DNA of 64,000 nt from Coix lacryma-jobi var. lacryma-jobi. Its lineage: Eukaryota > Streptophyta > Magnoliopsida > Poales > Poaceae. This document shows, in pieces, positions 44,395 through 55,816 of this stretch (positions are counted from its first letter, which is position 1; each line of letters starts with the position of its first letter). The notes beneath the pieces were generated by a model, which did no database searches, was not told where the DNA came from, and saw nothing but the letters and a program-made list of their open reading frames with translations. Position numbers and translations under genes: made by a program. The stretch spans positions 157,102,357 to 157,166,356 of the forward strand of contig CM019824.1 in the NCBI GenBank assembly GCA_009763385.1, written 5' to 3'.

Positions 44395-47300
44395 ATGGCC
44401 GCCCAGACACAAGCGCTGCCGGCCGAAGACTGGAGCCCGTCGAAGGTGACGCAGAGCGAGATGGACTCGTTGGTGGCCCAGGGGCTTCTGCGCCCCAACC
44501 GGAGGAGGGACCCGCGTGGTGGGTTATCCCGTCGGCGGAGCACCGGGAGCCGCACCCGCCGGAGGGGTACGTGGTGAGCTTCACGCGCTACCACCGTATG
44601 GGGCTCGGCGTCCCGCCGAGCCGCTTCATGGCGGGGCTGGCCCACCACTTCGAGGTGGAGCTGCAGCACTTCTCCCCCAACTCCATCTCGCACGCCGCCA
44701 TATTCGCCGCGGTGTGCGAGGGGTACCTAAGAAGATGGAGCGCACTGGGAGATGTTCGTCCATCTCTTCCGGGGCGAGCTCTTCATCAAGGCCCTAAAGC
44801 CCAGCGGGAGGCGGCTCGTGCGCATGGGCTCCCTGGCCATCACTGCGAGGGCTGGGACCTCGTCGGCCAACGTCCCTCGTGAATACCTGCGATACAAGCT
44901 TTCCACCAACCAGGCCGGGTGGGACGACCATTGGTTCTATCTGCGGAATGAAGATGGTCTCTTTCCGCAGTACACCGGCAGGGTCCTCGCTCAACGCCCG
45001 GAGAAGTGGACCTGGGGCGTCGCGGCGGAAGGCAACGCCACCTGGCCCCGCTGATGAAGATGAGGATGAAGACGCTGGTGGATGAGAAAAGTTGACCGTG
45101 CAAGCGGTCATTTGGGCGTTCCACCAGCGAAGAGTTCTCCCGCTGGCGGACCGCCCCTCTTCTTATGCACGAGATGGGGCCGGAGGCCGAGCTCGAGGCG
45201 CTTAACCGATCGAGGATGGCCGAGGAGAGGCTGTCCCGGAACGAGGGCGTCTCCCGGGTGTCAATCACGATTCAGGGGCCTTCATCCCCGAGTACACCCA
45301 CCTGGTCGCCATGGCACCCGACGAGGGGTGTCTCGACCTGGTGAGCCTCCCTCGAGCTGAGCTGTTCCGAGCCCCCTCCCCCTTTCTCCTCCTTCGAACC
45401 TTTTGCATTCTTCTTGTGGTTTGTCTCGTCACGCTTCTTCTTTTTTCAGGGGGCGTTTACTTGTCGCGCGTCGAGGCCCCCGGTGAGGGAGGACGCCGCG
45501 GATACTCAGGTGAGGCGCCTTTCTGCTCAGAAAGACAAGGAGAGCAAGGATGCCAGGAAGAAGAAAGAGAAAAACAAAAACCTGCGTCGCTTGGCTCGGG
45601 AGCAGAGGCTGGCGAAGGCTCGTCGCAACCGTCAGCCTGGAGACGGGTCCCCCGAGCTGAGCTCCTCGAGCTCGGAGAGGAGAGCGATGATGAGGAGAGA
45701 GGAGAGCGACGACGAGGGGATGGATGCGCGCCTGAGGCGCGCGGGGGTCGTCGATGACAGGGCTGACCGCTCCTCTGTGCAGGAGGGTATACTGGAGGTC
45801 CCCGCGGCGAGGGACCGCGCAGGACGCAGCCGCGGAAGGCGGCGCCGATCCCCGCCTCGTCGGGGGCCCAAGGTCCGTCGAGCTCTGCGCCGGCCGTGCC
45901 CCGGTCGCGAGGAAGCCCGAACCCGGAGCGCCTCTGCCACAGCACCAACGGAGGCCGCCCCCGTGCCTGCCCAGGCGGGAGGTCTCGAGAGGGGTCGAGC
46001 CTCGAGGGCAGTGACCCCATCGGGAGGGGCTCCGGGTCCGACCGCCGCGAGCTATCGAGGTCGGGGTCGAGCCCGCGGAGGAGCGGGCGCCAGGAGGAGG
46101 TGTCGAGCCCGCGCCACCACGAAGTCGGGGAGGGAGCCCCCGGGCGCCTCGTGCCCAGGGGCGGGAGCGCCCCCGGAGTCCATCGCCGCACCGCCGCCGG
46201 GACACAGAAACGGACGCGGGAGGCGAGACCGCCAGCGCGAGCGCCGGAGCAAGGTCCGGAGCCCGCGCCGGGGCGGGCGCCGCGATGACAGCACGAGGGA
46301 GGTGCGGTCGCCCTCCCGCGATGCGGGGCGGAAGGAGGGATCCCCCTCGAGGTCGAGCCACGGAGGCGTCGGGAGCCCTCCCCCCATCCCAGCCCCGTGG
46401 AGACGGCCCAGGCGAAGGGCTCGAGCCGCGAGGTGGGCTCGAAGCCCCTGAGTGGGTCCGGCGATTCCGGGAAGAAGCCCAGCCGCCGCTTTGGGTGAGT
46501 AATTTTCTTGGACTTCGTCGGCAGCGAGGCTTTACCTCTTTACTTTTGATGACGCATGCCGTCTCTGGTTCTCAGGGGGAAGCGCTCCTACCAGGAGGTG
46601 GACCTCGCTTCGTCCAAGCGGGCCAAGACCTCGAGCCCCGTCGAGGCACAAGCACCTCGAGGTATGGCACCTTCCTCCGCTAGAGAAGCCGCTTGGCTGG
46701 AGAAGGCTCGAGCTGCCGTGGCTCGAGGAGGCCAGATGATCGTCGCAAATTTTGGTGAGGCCGTCGCCATCGACCGCAGGGGTCGAGGGCACTCTTCCTG
46801 GTTCTGATATCACCGTCATCTCGTATTGCAGGGGCCTCAGCTCATGGCATCGAGCCCGCCACTACATATCCGCTGAAGCGCTGCCTCCTCCCCCTCCTCC
46901 TCCTCCCGCGATGGTGCCAGCTGGGAGCGCCACCCTTCCCCCACCACGACGGCTGTTCCGGGGGAAGCGCCTGGGGCGAGCACGGCCCGGCGGTGTCGGG
47001 GCTGAGGAGACGCCCCTCGAGCCCCCCGACCGACGACACGAGCCGGGCTGCGGCGGAGGGAAAGGGGGGAGGGGAGAGGAGTTGGCGGAGGAGGAGCCGA
47101 CGGTGGAGGACCTCCTGAACGAGCTGGAGCAGGGGCCGCTCCTCGCCGCGGGCTCGATGATGGTGGAGGCGCCCGAGGCGCCGGCTAGCGCCGACAAGGC
47201 GCCGGAGGGCCCGGCCAGGGAAGAGCCGGGGCTCGTGCCGTCGGGCGGCGGGCCGCAGTCGGGGCAGCTCGGGGCGGAGAAGGATCTGCCCGACATCGAG

Positions 47301-48676
47301 CTTGACCGGCCAGTATGGCCGTTTCCGATGCGCCGAGCCCGTCCCTCGCCATGGTCTCCGTCGAGCAACCGGTCCAGCGGGGGGCCCGCGCGAGGTGGTC
47401 CATCTTCCGGGAGGTGGCCGGGCTTATGGCGGAGGCGGAGCGGTCCTGCTCCGAGGAGGCGGCCGGTCCGCACAGGTGTCGGCCGCCCTCGCGAGGGCTG
47501 AGGCGGAGCTTCAGGATCTCCGCGCTGAGCTGGGCCGGAACGCCCAAATGGCGAGCCGGCTCAACGAGGCGGAGGCGGAGGTCCGGGCGGCTCGAGGTGA
47601 GGCCGCTCGATTCAAGGAGGAGGCCGCCGCCGCTCTCGAGGCGTCGAGGCAAGAGGCCGCGGACGCCCGAAGCGAGGCCACCTCCGCCCGGGCTGAAGTT
47701 GAGGCGGCGAAGCAGGAGGCCGCTGACGCCCGTGGCGAGGCCGCCACCGCCCGAACCGCAGCGGAGGCGGCGAGAAAAGAGGCCGAGGACGCTCAATGCA
47801 ATGCCGCCGCCGCTCGGTCCGCAGCGGAGGTGGCGAAGAAGAGGAGAAGACGCCGACGCCGAGAGTGATGTCGCCACCGCCCGAGCTGCCGAGGGGGCGG
47901 CGCGGCAGGAGGTGATCCGAAAGGATCTGGCCCTCGTGGAGGCGGGCAGGCTGATCGAGGAGCTTAGGGCCGAGAAGCTCCTCATGCTGGCCGAGAAGCG
48001 CAGGCTCGAGCAGCGCGCTGAGGGCCTTACAGCGACCTCGCCGCCCTGGGGCAACATTGCGATGGTGAGGCTTACACCTTGTCCTTGTTGGGTCTTGAAG
48101 TTTTTTGTTACGCCACAGTCTCTCATTCCTCCTCGTTCGTTGCGCAGGGGTCGAGGAGACGGTCGAGGAGCTCCGCGGGACGAACCAGGCTCTCTTGGAC
48201 CAACTCCAAGACGAGACGTGGTGGCGGAGCGGGCTCGCACCTCCCTTGACCGGCTCGGCTCCACGTGGGGTGCTCTTCCAGTGGCGCAGAGGGAGGCGGC
48301 CCGAGGCGACGCCTTGGTCGACGCCTTGTGCTTCTTCGACGCAGCGGCGCGGGACCGTGTCCGGCAAGCTCTCCATCATGGCGTCAAGCAGACGCTCGCG
48401 GTTGTCCGCTCCGGCTTCCGCTTCCCGGTCCACGTTGTCGCCAATGGCTTCATCGAGATCGAGGGGAAGGACGAGGAGTGGAACAACCGCCGTGTCGACA
48501 AAATCTTGGAGAAGATGGAGAGGCCGGGGACGTCGCTCGCGAAGATCTTCGAGGTGGACGTGCTGCCTCCTGACGCCAGCAGCGGTGTCGAGGCCCTCCT
48601 CCCTCTAGCTCGGGGTGTCGAGGCTGAGCCCGCCGTGGAAGACCTCGGGGAGGAGTATCGGACCGACGAGGACTGA
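44395..48676 (+). CDS. Antisense gene of Tat element B: Transposase_28-type domain + coiled coil
   Basis: Lies between integrase and 3' LTR, on the strand opposite to gag-pol. It starts MAAQTQALPAEDWSPSK and soon enters a domain known from grass 'putative gypsy type transposon' proteins (Transposase_28): YVVSFTRYHRMGLGVPPSRF, FEVELQHFSPNSISHAAIF, later HWFYLRNEDGLFPQYTGRVL. Apparent introns have GT-AG borders: 45341-45449, 46495-46575, 46755-46831 and 48065-48147. The last third is an alanine-rich coiled coil (about 47480-48000, repeats of 'EAADARSEA..ARAEVEAAKQ') and a closing acidic tail EEYRTDED, stop TGA at 48674. Frame changes near 44510 and 44735, and possibly in 45450-46490, break a simple reading. 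The function of such antisense ORFs is not established. A DNA- or Gag-related structural role would be speculation. Confidence 0.75.
45341..45449 (+). other. Intron 1 of the antisense gene
   Basis: Donor 'ctg|gtgagc', long pyrimidine tract 'ttcttctttttt', acceptor 'cag|gggg'. 109 nt. Confidence 0.7.
46495..46575 (+). other. Intron 2 of the antisense gene
   Basis: Donor 'ttgg|gtgagt' (consensus), acceptor 'tggttctcag|gggg'. 81 nt, AT-richer than the flanking exons. Confidence 0.75.
46755..46831 (+). other. Intron 3 of the antisense gene
   Basis: Donor 'ttttg|gtgagg', acceptor 'cgtattgcag|gggc'. 77 nt. Confidence 0.65.
48065..48147 (+). other. Intron 4 of the antisense gene
   Basis: Donor 'gcgatg|gtgagg', pyrimidine-rich end 'ctcctcgttcgttgcgcag'. 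83 nt, AT-richer than the exons. Confidence 0.7.
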
Positions 48677-49225
48677 GGCCTGCGTGCCAAATTTGGGCGT
48701 CGAGGCCCTTGTAAGAATTTTATGACATGAATGAGGGTACGTCGAGACCCGAATGTATATATATGACTTGTTATTAAAAGAGTTGTTTTCTTTTCAAATG
48801 CGTTTGACCACTTCTCTTTGTTGCAAGCTCGAGTTTCTGCTAGCTTAGTCTGTGTTCCTTCGATACGTCGCGAGCTCCTCGAGGGGAGGCGTAGGTAGGG
48901 TACCGTAGCCCGGGGGCGTAGGTGGCCGTCTACGTCGACGCCTCCCGACCCTTGGAGGCTCGAGGTTTTTAGGATTTAGACGTCGCTAGTTCACTCGAGG
49001 CACGAGTCGAGACGAGGGTCGAATTTTTGAAAAGAAAACGCGCTTTTCCGGAGTCTGGGGGGGGGGTTCCCCCTGTCAGCCCCCGAGGGAGGCTCGACCC
49101 TGAGCAAGGCAGGGTCGAGGCTACCTTAAGTTGCTAAGTAAAAAATGAATGACAGTGCGCGAGTTTGTTCATTCATGTTTGACATGTTTGTACAAAGCAA
49201 CAAAATGAACAAGGCCTCGAGGCCT
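48677..49225. other. Spacer between antisense gene and integrase end (tail to tail)
   Basis: Holds the 3' ends of two convergent genes. An AT-rich patch at 48710-48790 ('tatatatatgacttgttattaaaag') is a plausible termination region for the plus gene. A G-run lies at 49060. Confidence 0.5.
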
Positions 49226-52200
49226 TTAAGGGTAGAAGCGACGTAGCTGAGATATGTTCCACGCGTTCGCCAGGATCCTGCCTTGGCCGTCGTAGAGCTT
49301 GTATGTTCCTGGCTTGAGCACTTCAGCTACGGTGTATGGGCCTTCCCACGGAGGGGTGAGCTTATGGCGCCCTCGATTATCTTGCAGCCGTCGAAGCACG
49401 AGGTCCCCCACCGCTAGGTCCCTTTTGCGCACGTGCTTGTCGTGGTAGCGTCGAAGTGTTTGCTGGTAGCGTGCGGAGTTGATGAGCGCCACGTCTCGGG
49501 CCTCCTCGAGCTGGTCCTTGGCGTTGGCAAGCTCTCGTCGTTGTTTTGCTCGTTGTAGGCTCGAAGTCGAGGGGAGCCGTACTCGAGATCCGTAGGCAAG
49601 ACTGCCTCGGCGCCGTAGGTTAGGAAAAACGGAGTGAACCCGGTGGCTCGACTCGGCGTAGTCCTGAGGCCCCACAGCACCGAGGGGAGCTCTGCGGCCC
49701 ACCCCTTTCCGAAATTTTTGAGGGTCTTGAACAGCCTCGGCTTCAGCCCATGGAGTATCATGCCGTGGGCGCGCTCGACCTGCCCGTTGCATTGAGGCGT
49801 ACGCAACCGAGGCCCAGGTCACGCGAATGCCGCTGTCGTCGCAGAAGTTGGTAAACTTTTTGCCCGTGAATTGGGTGCCATTTCGGTGATGATGACGTTA
49901 GCACCCCGAACCGGTACATGATGTCTGCGATGAACTCGACGGCTTTCTCGGAGGTGGGGTCACCTATGGGCTTGGCCTCGATCCATTTGGTGAATTTGTC
50001 GATGGCCACGAGCACGTGCGTGTACTTTCCGGTTGTCATCTTGAGGGGACCCACGAGGTCGAGCCCCCCACGGCAAACGCCAAGTAATGGGGATCATCTG
50101 CAGGGTGCGCGGTGCTGGTGGTGGCTGTTGGAATTGACACCCATGGCATGCTCGGACCAAGCGCTTGGCGTCCCCAATGGCGGTCGGCCAATAGAAGCCT
50201 TGACGGAAGGCGTTCCCCACCAGGTCCTTGGTGCTGCGTGGTGGCCGCAAGCCCCGAATGCATGTCGTCGAGGAGCTTGCGTCCTTCCTCGAGGGGATGC
50301 AGCGCTGAAGGATTCCTGATGGGCTTCGTCGGTACAGCTCTCGTTCGTCGCCGTAGATGACGTAGGTCTTGGCCCTTCGAGCGATGCGTCGGGCCTCTGT
50401 CTTATCCTCCGGCAGCACGCCTTGCGTCAAGTAGTCGAGGAACGGCGTCCGCCAGTCGAGGCGTCGTGATGACGAAGTGGTGGGCGCGTCGATTTGCATC
50501 GCCTCAACGGATGTCGAGGGGTCATTCCCGAGGGGTGGCGTTGAAGGTCGAGCCCCCGTGTCTGGCTCGAGGGAGGCGTCGAGGGGCCTAGTCCCCGTGT
50601 TTGGGCTCGAGGGGTGGCGTCGAGGGGCCAGCCCCCGGGCCGATTTTGACGGATGGCTCGAAGACGTCCCTCGAGAAAACATCTGGTGGAACCGTGCCGC
50701 GTGTGGACGCCAACTTTGCCAGCTCATCCGCGGCCTCGTTGTACTTTCGAGCTATGTGGTTGAGCTCGAGGCCGTAGAAATTACCTTCTAGCTTGCGCAC
50801 CTCCCCGCAGTATGCCTCCATCTTGGGATCGATGCAGCTTGAAGCCTTCATAACCTGGTTGACGACGAGTTGCGAGTCCCCTCGAACGTCGAGGCGTCGG
50901 ACCCCGAGCTCGAGGGCGATGCGCAGCCCATTACCAGGGCCTCGTACTCAGCGACGTTGTTGGAGGCGGGGAAGTGCAATCGTAGCAGGTAGCGCATGTG
51001 GACTCCGATGGGTGAGATGAAGAGCAGCCTGCGCCTGCCCCCGTCTTCATGAGGGATCCGTCGAAGTACATGGTCCAGAGCTCGGCTTGGATTTGTGCCG
51101 GCGGGAGCTGGGTGTCGGTCCATTCCGCAACGAAGTCCGCCAACGCTTGCGACTTGATGGCTTTTCGCGGTGCGTAGGTGATGGCCTCCCCCATTAGCTC
51201 GGCGGACCACTTGGCGATGCGCCCCGTGGCCTCCCGATTGTTGATGATCTCGCCGAGGGGGAAGGATGACACCACCGTTACGGGATGATGACCGAGGAAG
51301 TATGCTGGGAGCTGCGCCTCGTGATGATTGCCGGTAGAGCAGCTTCTGGATGTGCGGGTACCGGACCTTGGCCTCGGAGGCACCTCACTGGTGAAGTACA
51401 CCGGCCGTTGGGACTGGCACGCATGATCCTCCTCGTGCCTCTCGACGGCTATGACCGCGCTGACCACCTGAGTGGTTGCGACCACATAGAGAGGAGAGGC
51501 TCGGGGGATCGCACCCTGGGCTGGTCGTGGTGGCACGAGAATTGGCGCGGAAGTCAGCAACCCCTTCAACTTGGTTAAGGCTTCCTCGGCTTCGACAGTC
51601 CACGCAAAGCGTTCCGTCTTCTTCAGCAGGCGGTAGATGGGTAGTGCTTTTCCCCTAGCCTCGAGATGAATCTGCTGAGAGCGGCTAGGCAGCCTGTCAC
51701 TTTCTGTACACCCTTGAGGTCTCGAATTGGGCCCATCCTCGTGACTGCTGAGATTTTTCGGGTTAGCCTCGATCCCCCGTTGTGAGACAATGTAGCCAAG
51801 TAGCATGCCCGAGGCACACCAAAGACACATTTCTCGGTTGAGCTTTACATTCTTGGCTCGGAGGCACCCGAACGTGGTCTCGAGATCGCTGATGAGCTCC
51901 CGACTTTCCTGGTTTTAACCACGATGTCATCGACGTAGCCTCGACGGTTTTGCCTATGTGTTCGCCAAAGATATGCTGCATGCAGCGTTGGTACGTTGCC
52001 CCGGCGTTTCGAAGGCCGAAGGCATTGTAACGTAGCAATACATACAAAAGGCGTAACGAAAAGTGGCGAAGTCTCGTCGATTCTTTCATCCTAATCTGGT
52101 GGTAGCCGGAATACACATCGAGAAATGAAAGTACTTCACACCCCGCAGTGGAATCGACAATCTGATCAATTCTAGGCAAAGGAAATGGAACTTTTGGACA

Positions 52201-53541
52201 TGCTTTATTTAGACCAGTGTAATCTACACACATCCGCATTTTTCCATTCTTTTCCTAACTAGCACAGGGTTAGCTAGCCACTCTGGGTGAAATACCTCCT
52301 TGATGAATCCGGCCGCCAAAAGCTTATGCACCTCCTCGCCGATGATCCTGCGCTTTTCCTCGTCGAAGCGGCGCAGACGTTGCTTCACCGGTCTGGACCC
52401 GGCCTGGATCTCCAAGGCGTGCTCGGCGACTTCCCTCGCATGCCCGGCATGTCCGAGGGGCTCCATGCAAACATGCCGATGTTCGCGCGGAGAAAGTCGA
52501 CGAGCACTGCTTCCTATTTGGGCTCGAGGTTGGCACTGATGGTCAACGTCTTGCCATTGGTCGAGGTCGGGTCGACGAGTACCTGCTTGGTGTGCTCAGC
52601 CGGCTCGAAGGTGCCGGCGTGGCGCTTTGCTTCTGGGCCTCCTCGGTGGCCAAGGCCGCCAAGGCCTCGAGCGAGTCGAGGTGGACGTTGGCCTCCCCAC
52701 GCTCGACGCACTCCACGTCGCAGTGGTACGCGTGCTCGTAGGAGGTGTCGACGGTGATGACCCCTTTTGGCCCGGCATCTTGAGCTTCAAGTACGTGTAG
52801 TTGGGAACCGCCATGAACTTGGCGTAGCCTGGCCGGCCATGATGGCGTGGTAGGTCCCTTGGAAGCCGACCACCTCGAAGGTGAGCGTTTCCCGGCGGAA
52901 GTTAGCCGGCGTGCCAAAGCAAACTGGCAGGTCGATGCGCCCGAGGGTGGGCTTTCTTCCCTGGTACTACTCCGTGGAACCCCCGACGCTGGGTCGGAGC
53001 TGACCCTCGGAAATCCCCAGGAGGTCGAGGGTCTCGAGGTATATGATGTTGAGGCTCGAGCCCCCATCCATCAACACCTTGGAGAACCGCACGTCGACTA
53101 TGACGGGGCTACGACGAGGGGGTACGCTCCCGGGTTTATGACACGGTCCGGATGGTCGTCACGGTCGAACGTGATCGGAGCATCAGACCAGTCAAGATAC
53201 CGGGGGCGTCGTGGCAGAGTGCAAAGATCTCCGGCGCTCCTTCTTTCTTTCTCGAGCTGAGAGCCCGACGGTCGGCCCCCGTAGATCATGTAGCAATCGC
53301 GCACCGGAGGGAAGTCGCCGTCCGCGTCCCCACCGCCGTGCCGATTGTTATCCTTGCCCTTAGGCGCGTCTTCTTTCTTATCGCCGAGCTTGGAGTAGTA
53401 GCCTTTCAACAGTCGGCAGTCCTTTAATTTGTGATTTACGAGGCCCCTGTGATAAGTGCAGGGGTCCTCGAGCATCTGGTCGAAAACAGCCCCATCAGGG
53501 GGGCCTCGGGGCTTCTTAGGGTCGAGGGAGCCCACGAGCAC
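49226..53541 (-). pseudogene. Element B pol: protease, RT, RNase H, integrase
   Basis: In minus-strand order: a Cys/His knuckle-like stretch (DPCTYHRGLVNHKLKDC, about 53430-53480), aspartic protease core MDGGSSLNIIY (about 53050-53085; DGG in place of DSG/DTG, usual in this lineage), RT (EEVHKLLAAGFIKEV; VDYTGLNKACPK; LSFLDVYSGYHQI; active site YVDD at about 51926-51937, now in a shifted frame), RNase H (YFDGSLM, about 51060-51085), integrase core (HVLVAIDKFTKWIEAKPIG, about 49960-50020). The integrase C-terminus ends AWNISQLRRFYP (stop near 49226), a typical Tat end. Every domain is present, but at least eight one- or two-base frame changes separate them. Because these are so numerous in a young element, part may be sequencing error. 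Confidence 0.85.
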
Positions 53542-53675
53542 TTCTTCATCGTCGTCGTCATCGGCGCCGCGCTTCGCCTTTTGACTTTTGCTTTTGTCTT
53601 CTTCTTTTTTTATTGTTGTTGTTGTTGTTCTTGGCGTCGTTGCCCTTGTTCGAGCCCTCTGGCGCGGTCACCGCC

Positions 53676-55657
53676 TTACCTTTGTCCGCGGAGCGGCCAA
53701 AGAAGGCCCCCTGCTTCGTCACCTGAGGCAAAGTTGGTGACACGATCCATCAGGTCCTCGACCGTCCGGGGACGGTAGCGCCCTAGCTCATGAACCAGCT
53801 CTTGGCATGTCGTGCCCGCGAGGAACGCTGAGATGACGTCCTCATCAGGCACGTGGGGGAGCTCGAGGCGCTGCTTCGAGAACCACCGAGCAAAGTCGCG
53901 GAGGGGCTCCTCCGCCGCCTGCCTGCAACGCCGTAGGTCCCAGGGGTTGCCTGGGCGCACGCAAGTCCCCTGAAATTCCCGTCGAAGACCCTGACTAGGT
54001 CGGCCCAGTCGTCGATCCGATCCGGCGGGAGCCCCTCGAGCCACCGGCGGGCGGTGTCCGAGAGGTAAAGTGGGAGTTGGCGTATGATCACACGGTCGTC
54101 GTTCTTCGCTCCGCCCAGTTGGCAGCCTAGGCGGAAGTCCGAGAGCCAGAGCTTGGGCTCGACCTCCCCGTCGTACTTCACGATGTTGGTCGGCGGTCGG
54201 AAGCGGTCGGGGAGGGTTGAGCTTCGGATGGCCCGGGGGCTCGAGGGCTTGCCGGTCCTCGTCGCTGTCGTAGCGCCCCCCTCGATGGGCGTTATAGCCA
54301 CGCTCCTGGGCCCCCTTGTCCTTGCGCCGACGGTTGATGTCGTTGCGGGCGTCGTTGGGGTCTCGAGGTGGCCGGTTGTCGATGATCCGTTCGCGGACTG
54401 GCTTAGCTCGAGAGGCGTCCGGCTGGTGGACGGATGCCTCGCGCTCGTTGCGGGCGTGTCCGCCGGCTTCCCCGAGGCTGCTCCGCGCCGGCGTGACGCC
54501 GAGCTCTCGGCCTGCTGCACAGCGGCTGTCTCGAGGAGGTTCTTCATTTCCCCAAGCATGCGCCTGGCGTCAGGGTTGGAGACGGCGGGCAGATCGCGGA
54601 GCAGCATTGCCGCCGCCACCACCTTCTGTCCCGCTCGCGGGAAACGCACCTCGGGGCGTGCTGGCGCCCCGTCCTCGAGGATCTGCCGGTGGACCTCTCG
54701 AGCTCGGCCACGAGCGCCAGCACCTCGAGGCTGGGCTGGTTCCTGTGCTAGGGTTTTCTCGAGCTGCAGCAGGCGTTGTCTGTCCTCCTCGGCCTTGGCG
54801 ATGGCCTCCCGCAGCTGCGCGAGCTGCGCCACTCGGTCGTCGCTGTGCTGGGATGGTGCAGCCGGTGCCGGGGTTCGTTCCTCCCGTGAACACGCGACCC
54901 GCCTGCCGCAGCCACGTCTCCGGGCTCTTCGAGGTTGAGCGCCGGCCTGCCGTCGTCGCCCTCGTCCTCGGTGTCGCATATGACCCCCTCGAGTTGGAAG
55001 CACTCCCTGGTGGGATCCCAGAGGTCGGGGTCGTGGTAGTCGTATTCGTCGGAGTCGGAGCTGGTGATGCCGCGCCGCCTTGGCTCGTGGCGGGGCTGCA
55101 GCTGCGGTACCACTCCCCGAAGGTGGGACGAGGTGGCCCGCGGCTCGTGAGAGGCCGCGGTCGACGCGTGCGGGGTGGACGATCTCCAGGTTGGCCATGG
55201 CCTGCAGCAGCATGCCCGGGCGTTCCTCCTGCTCCGCCGGCTGTCGGCCCCGACTGCTCTCGTTGAGCTGGCGGGCGCAGGCTGCCGCGGAGCCGTTGAG
55301 GCCGAACGGGTACTGGCGGCGTCGAGCGCGGTACACCTCGTGCGGGAGGAGGCTGGGCGGCGTCGACGGTGCGCGGCTCGGAGCCTCTGGCCTGGCTCCT
55401 GGTCCGTGCGCATGATGAACGCGAAGTCGCTGGGCGGGCGCGGGCGCGCCCGGGAAGTCTCCTGCCGTGCGCCGGGCAAGCTCCTCCTGGGGAACTCCGC
55501 GCCGGGCGCGGGGAGGGGCGTATGCCGCCGGCACCGCCTGTGCCTGGCGACGATGATGACGACGGCGCCGCTCACCGGTGGCGACGCGTGATGGTGTGGA
55601 CGACGTGCCATGCTCCTCGCGGGGCGGCGCGACACGCCATCCACTCGGGCCCTCCAT
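53676..55657 (-). CDS. Element B gag
   Basis: A long open frame that runs from a plausible ATG at 55657 (MEGPSGWRVAPPREEHGTSS). It has a low-complexity Arg/Ala/Pro-rich N-terminal half, a Gln/Glu coiled-coil stretch (AQLAQLREAIAKAEEDRQRL), and then the retrotransposon Gag core: LPDRFRPPTNIVKYDGEVEP, LSDFRLGCQLGG, LPLYLSDTARRWLEGLPPD, DDWADLVRVFDGNFRG. A frame change near 53960 moves the rest (FARWFSKQRLELPHVPDEDV) into another frame. Gag forms the particle in which reverse transcription takes place. The frame opened further upstream into the LTR side is not part of the protein. Confidence 0.8.
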
Positions 55658-55796
55658 GGAGAGCAAGGTCAGCTCGTTGCGGTTGTCAGTGGCCAAGAAC
55701 TCGAGGCTCCCGAACCAGATGACGGCACCGGCAGAAAACGAAGGAGTCGAAGCAGCCATCCAGGAAACGGCGAGAAACCGACTCGACACGCGAAGG

Positions 55797-55815
55797 CCCC
55801 TACCTGGCGCGCCAA
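55797..55815 (-). other. Element B primer-binding site
   Basis: The minus strand reads TTGGCGCGCCAGGTAGGGG, 1 nt inside the 5' LTR. This is the standard primer-binding sequence of Tat-type grass elements. It fixes the element's orientation as minus. Confidence 0.85.
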
Positions 55816-55816
55816 C

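Noticed and set aside
45429..46361. 310-codon and 244-codon minus-strand frames
   Set aside because: They are antisense to exons of the plus-strand gene of element B. Their openness follows from the GC-rich codon usage of that gene.
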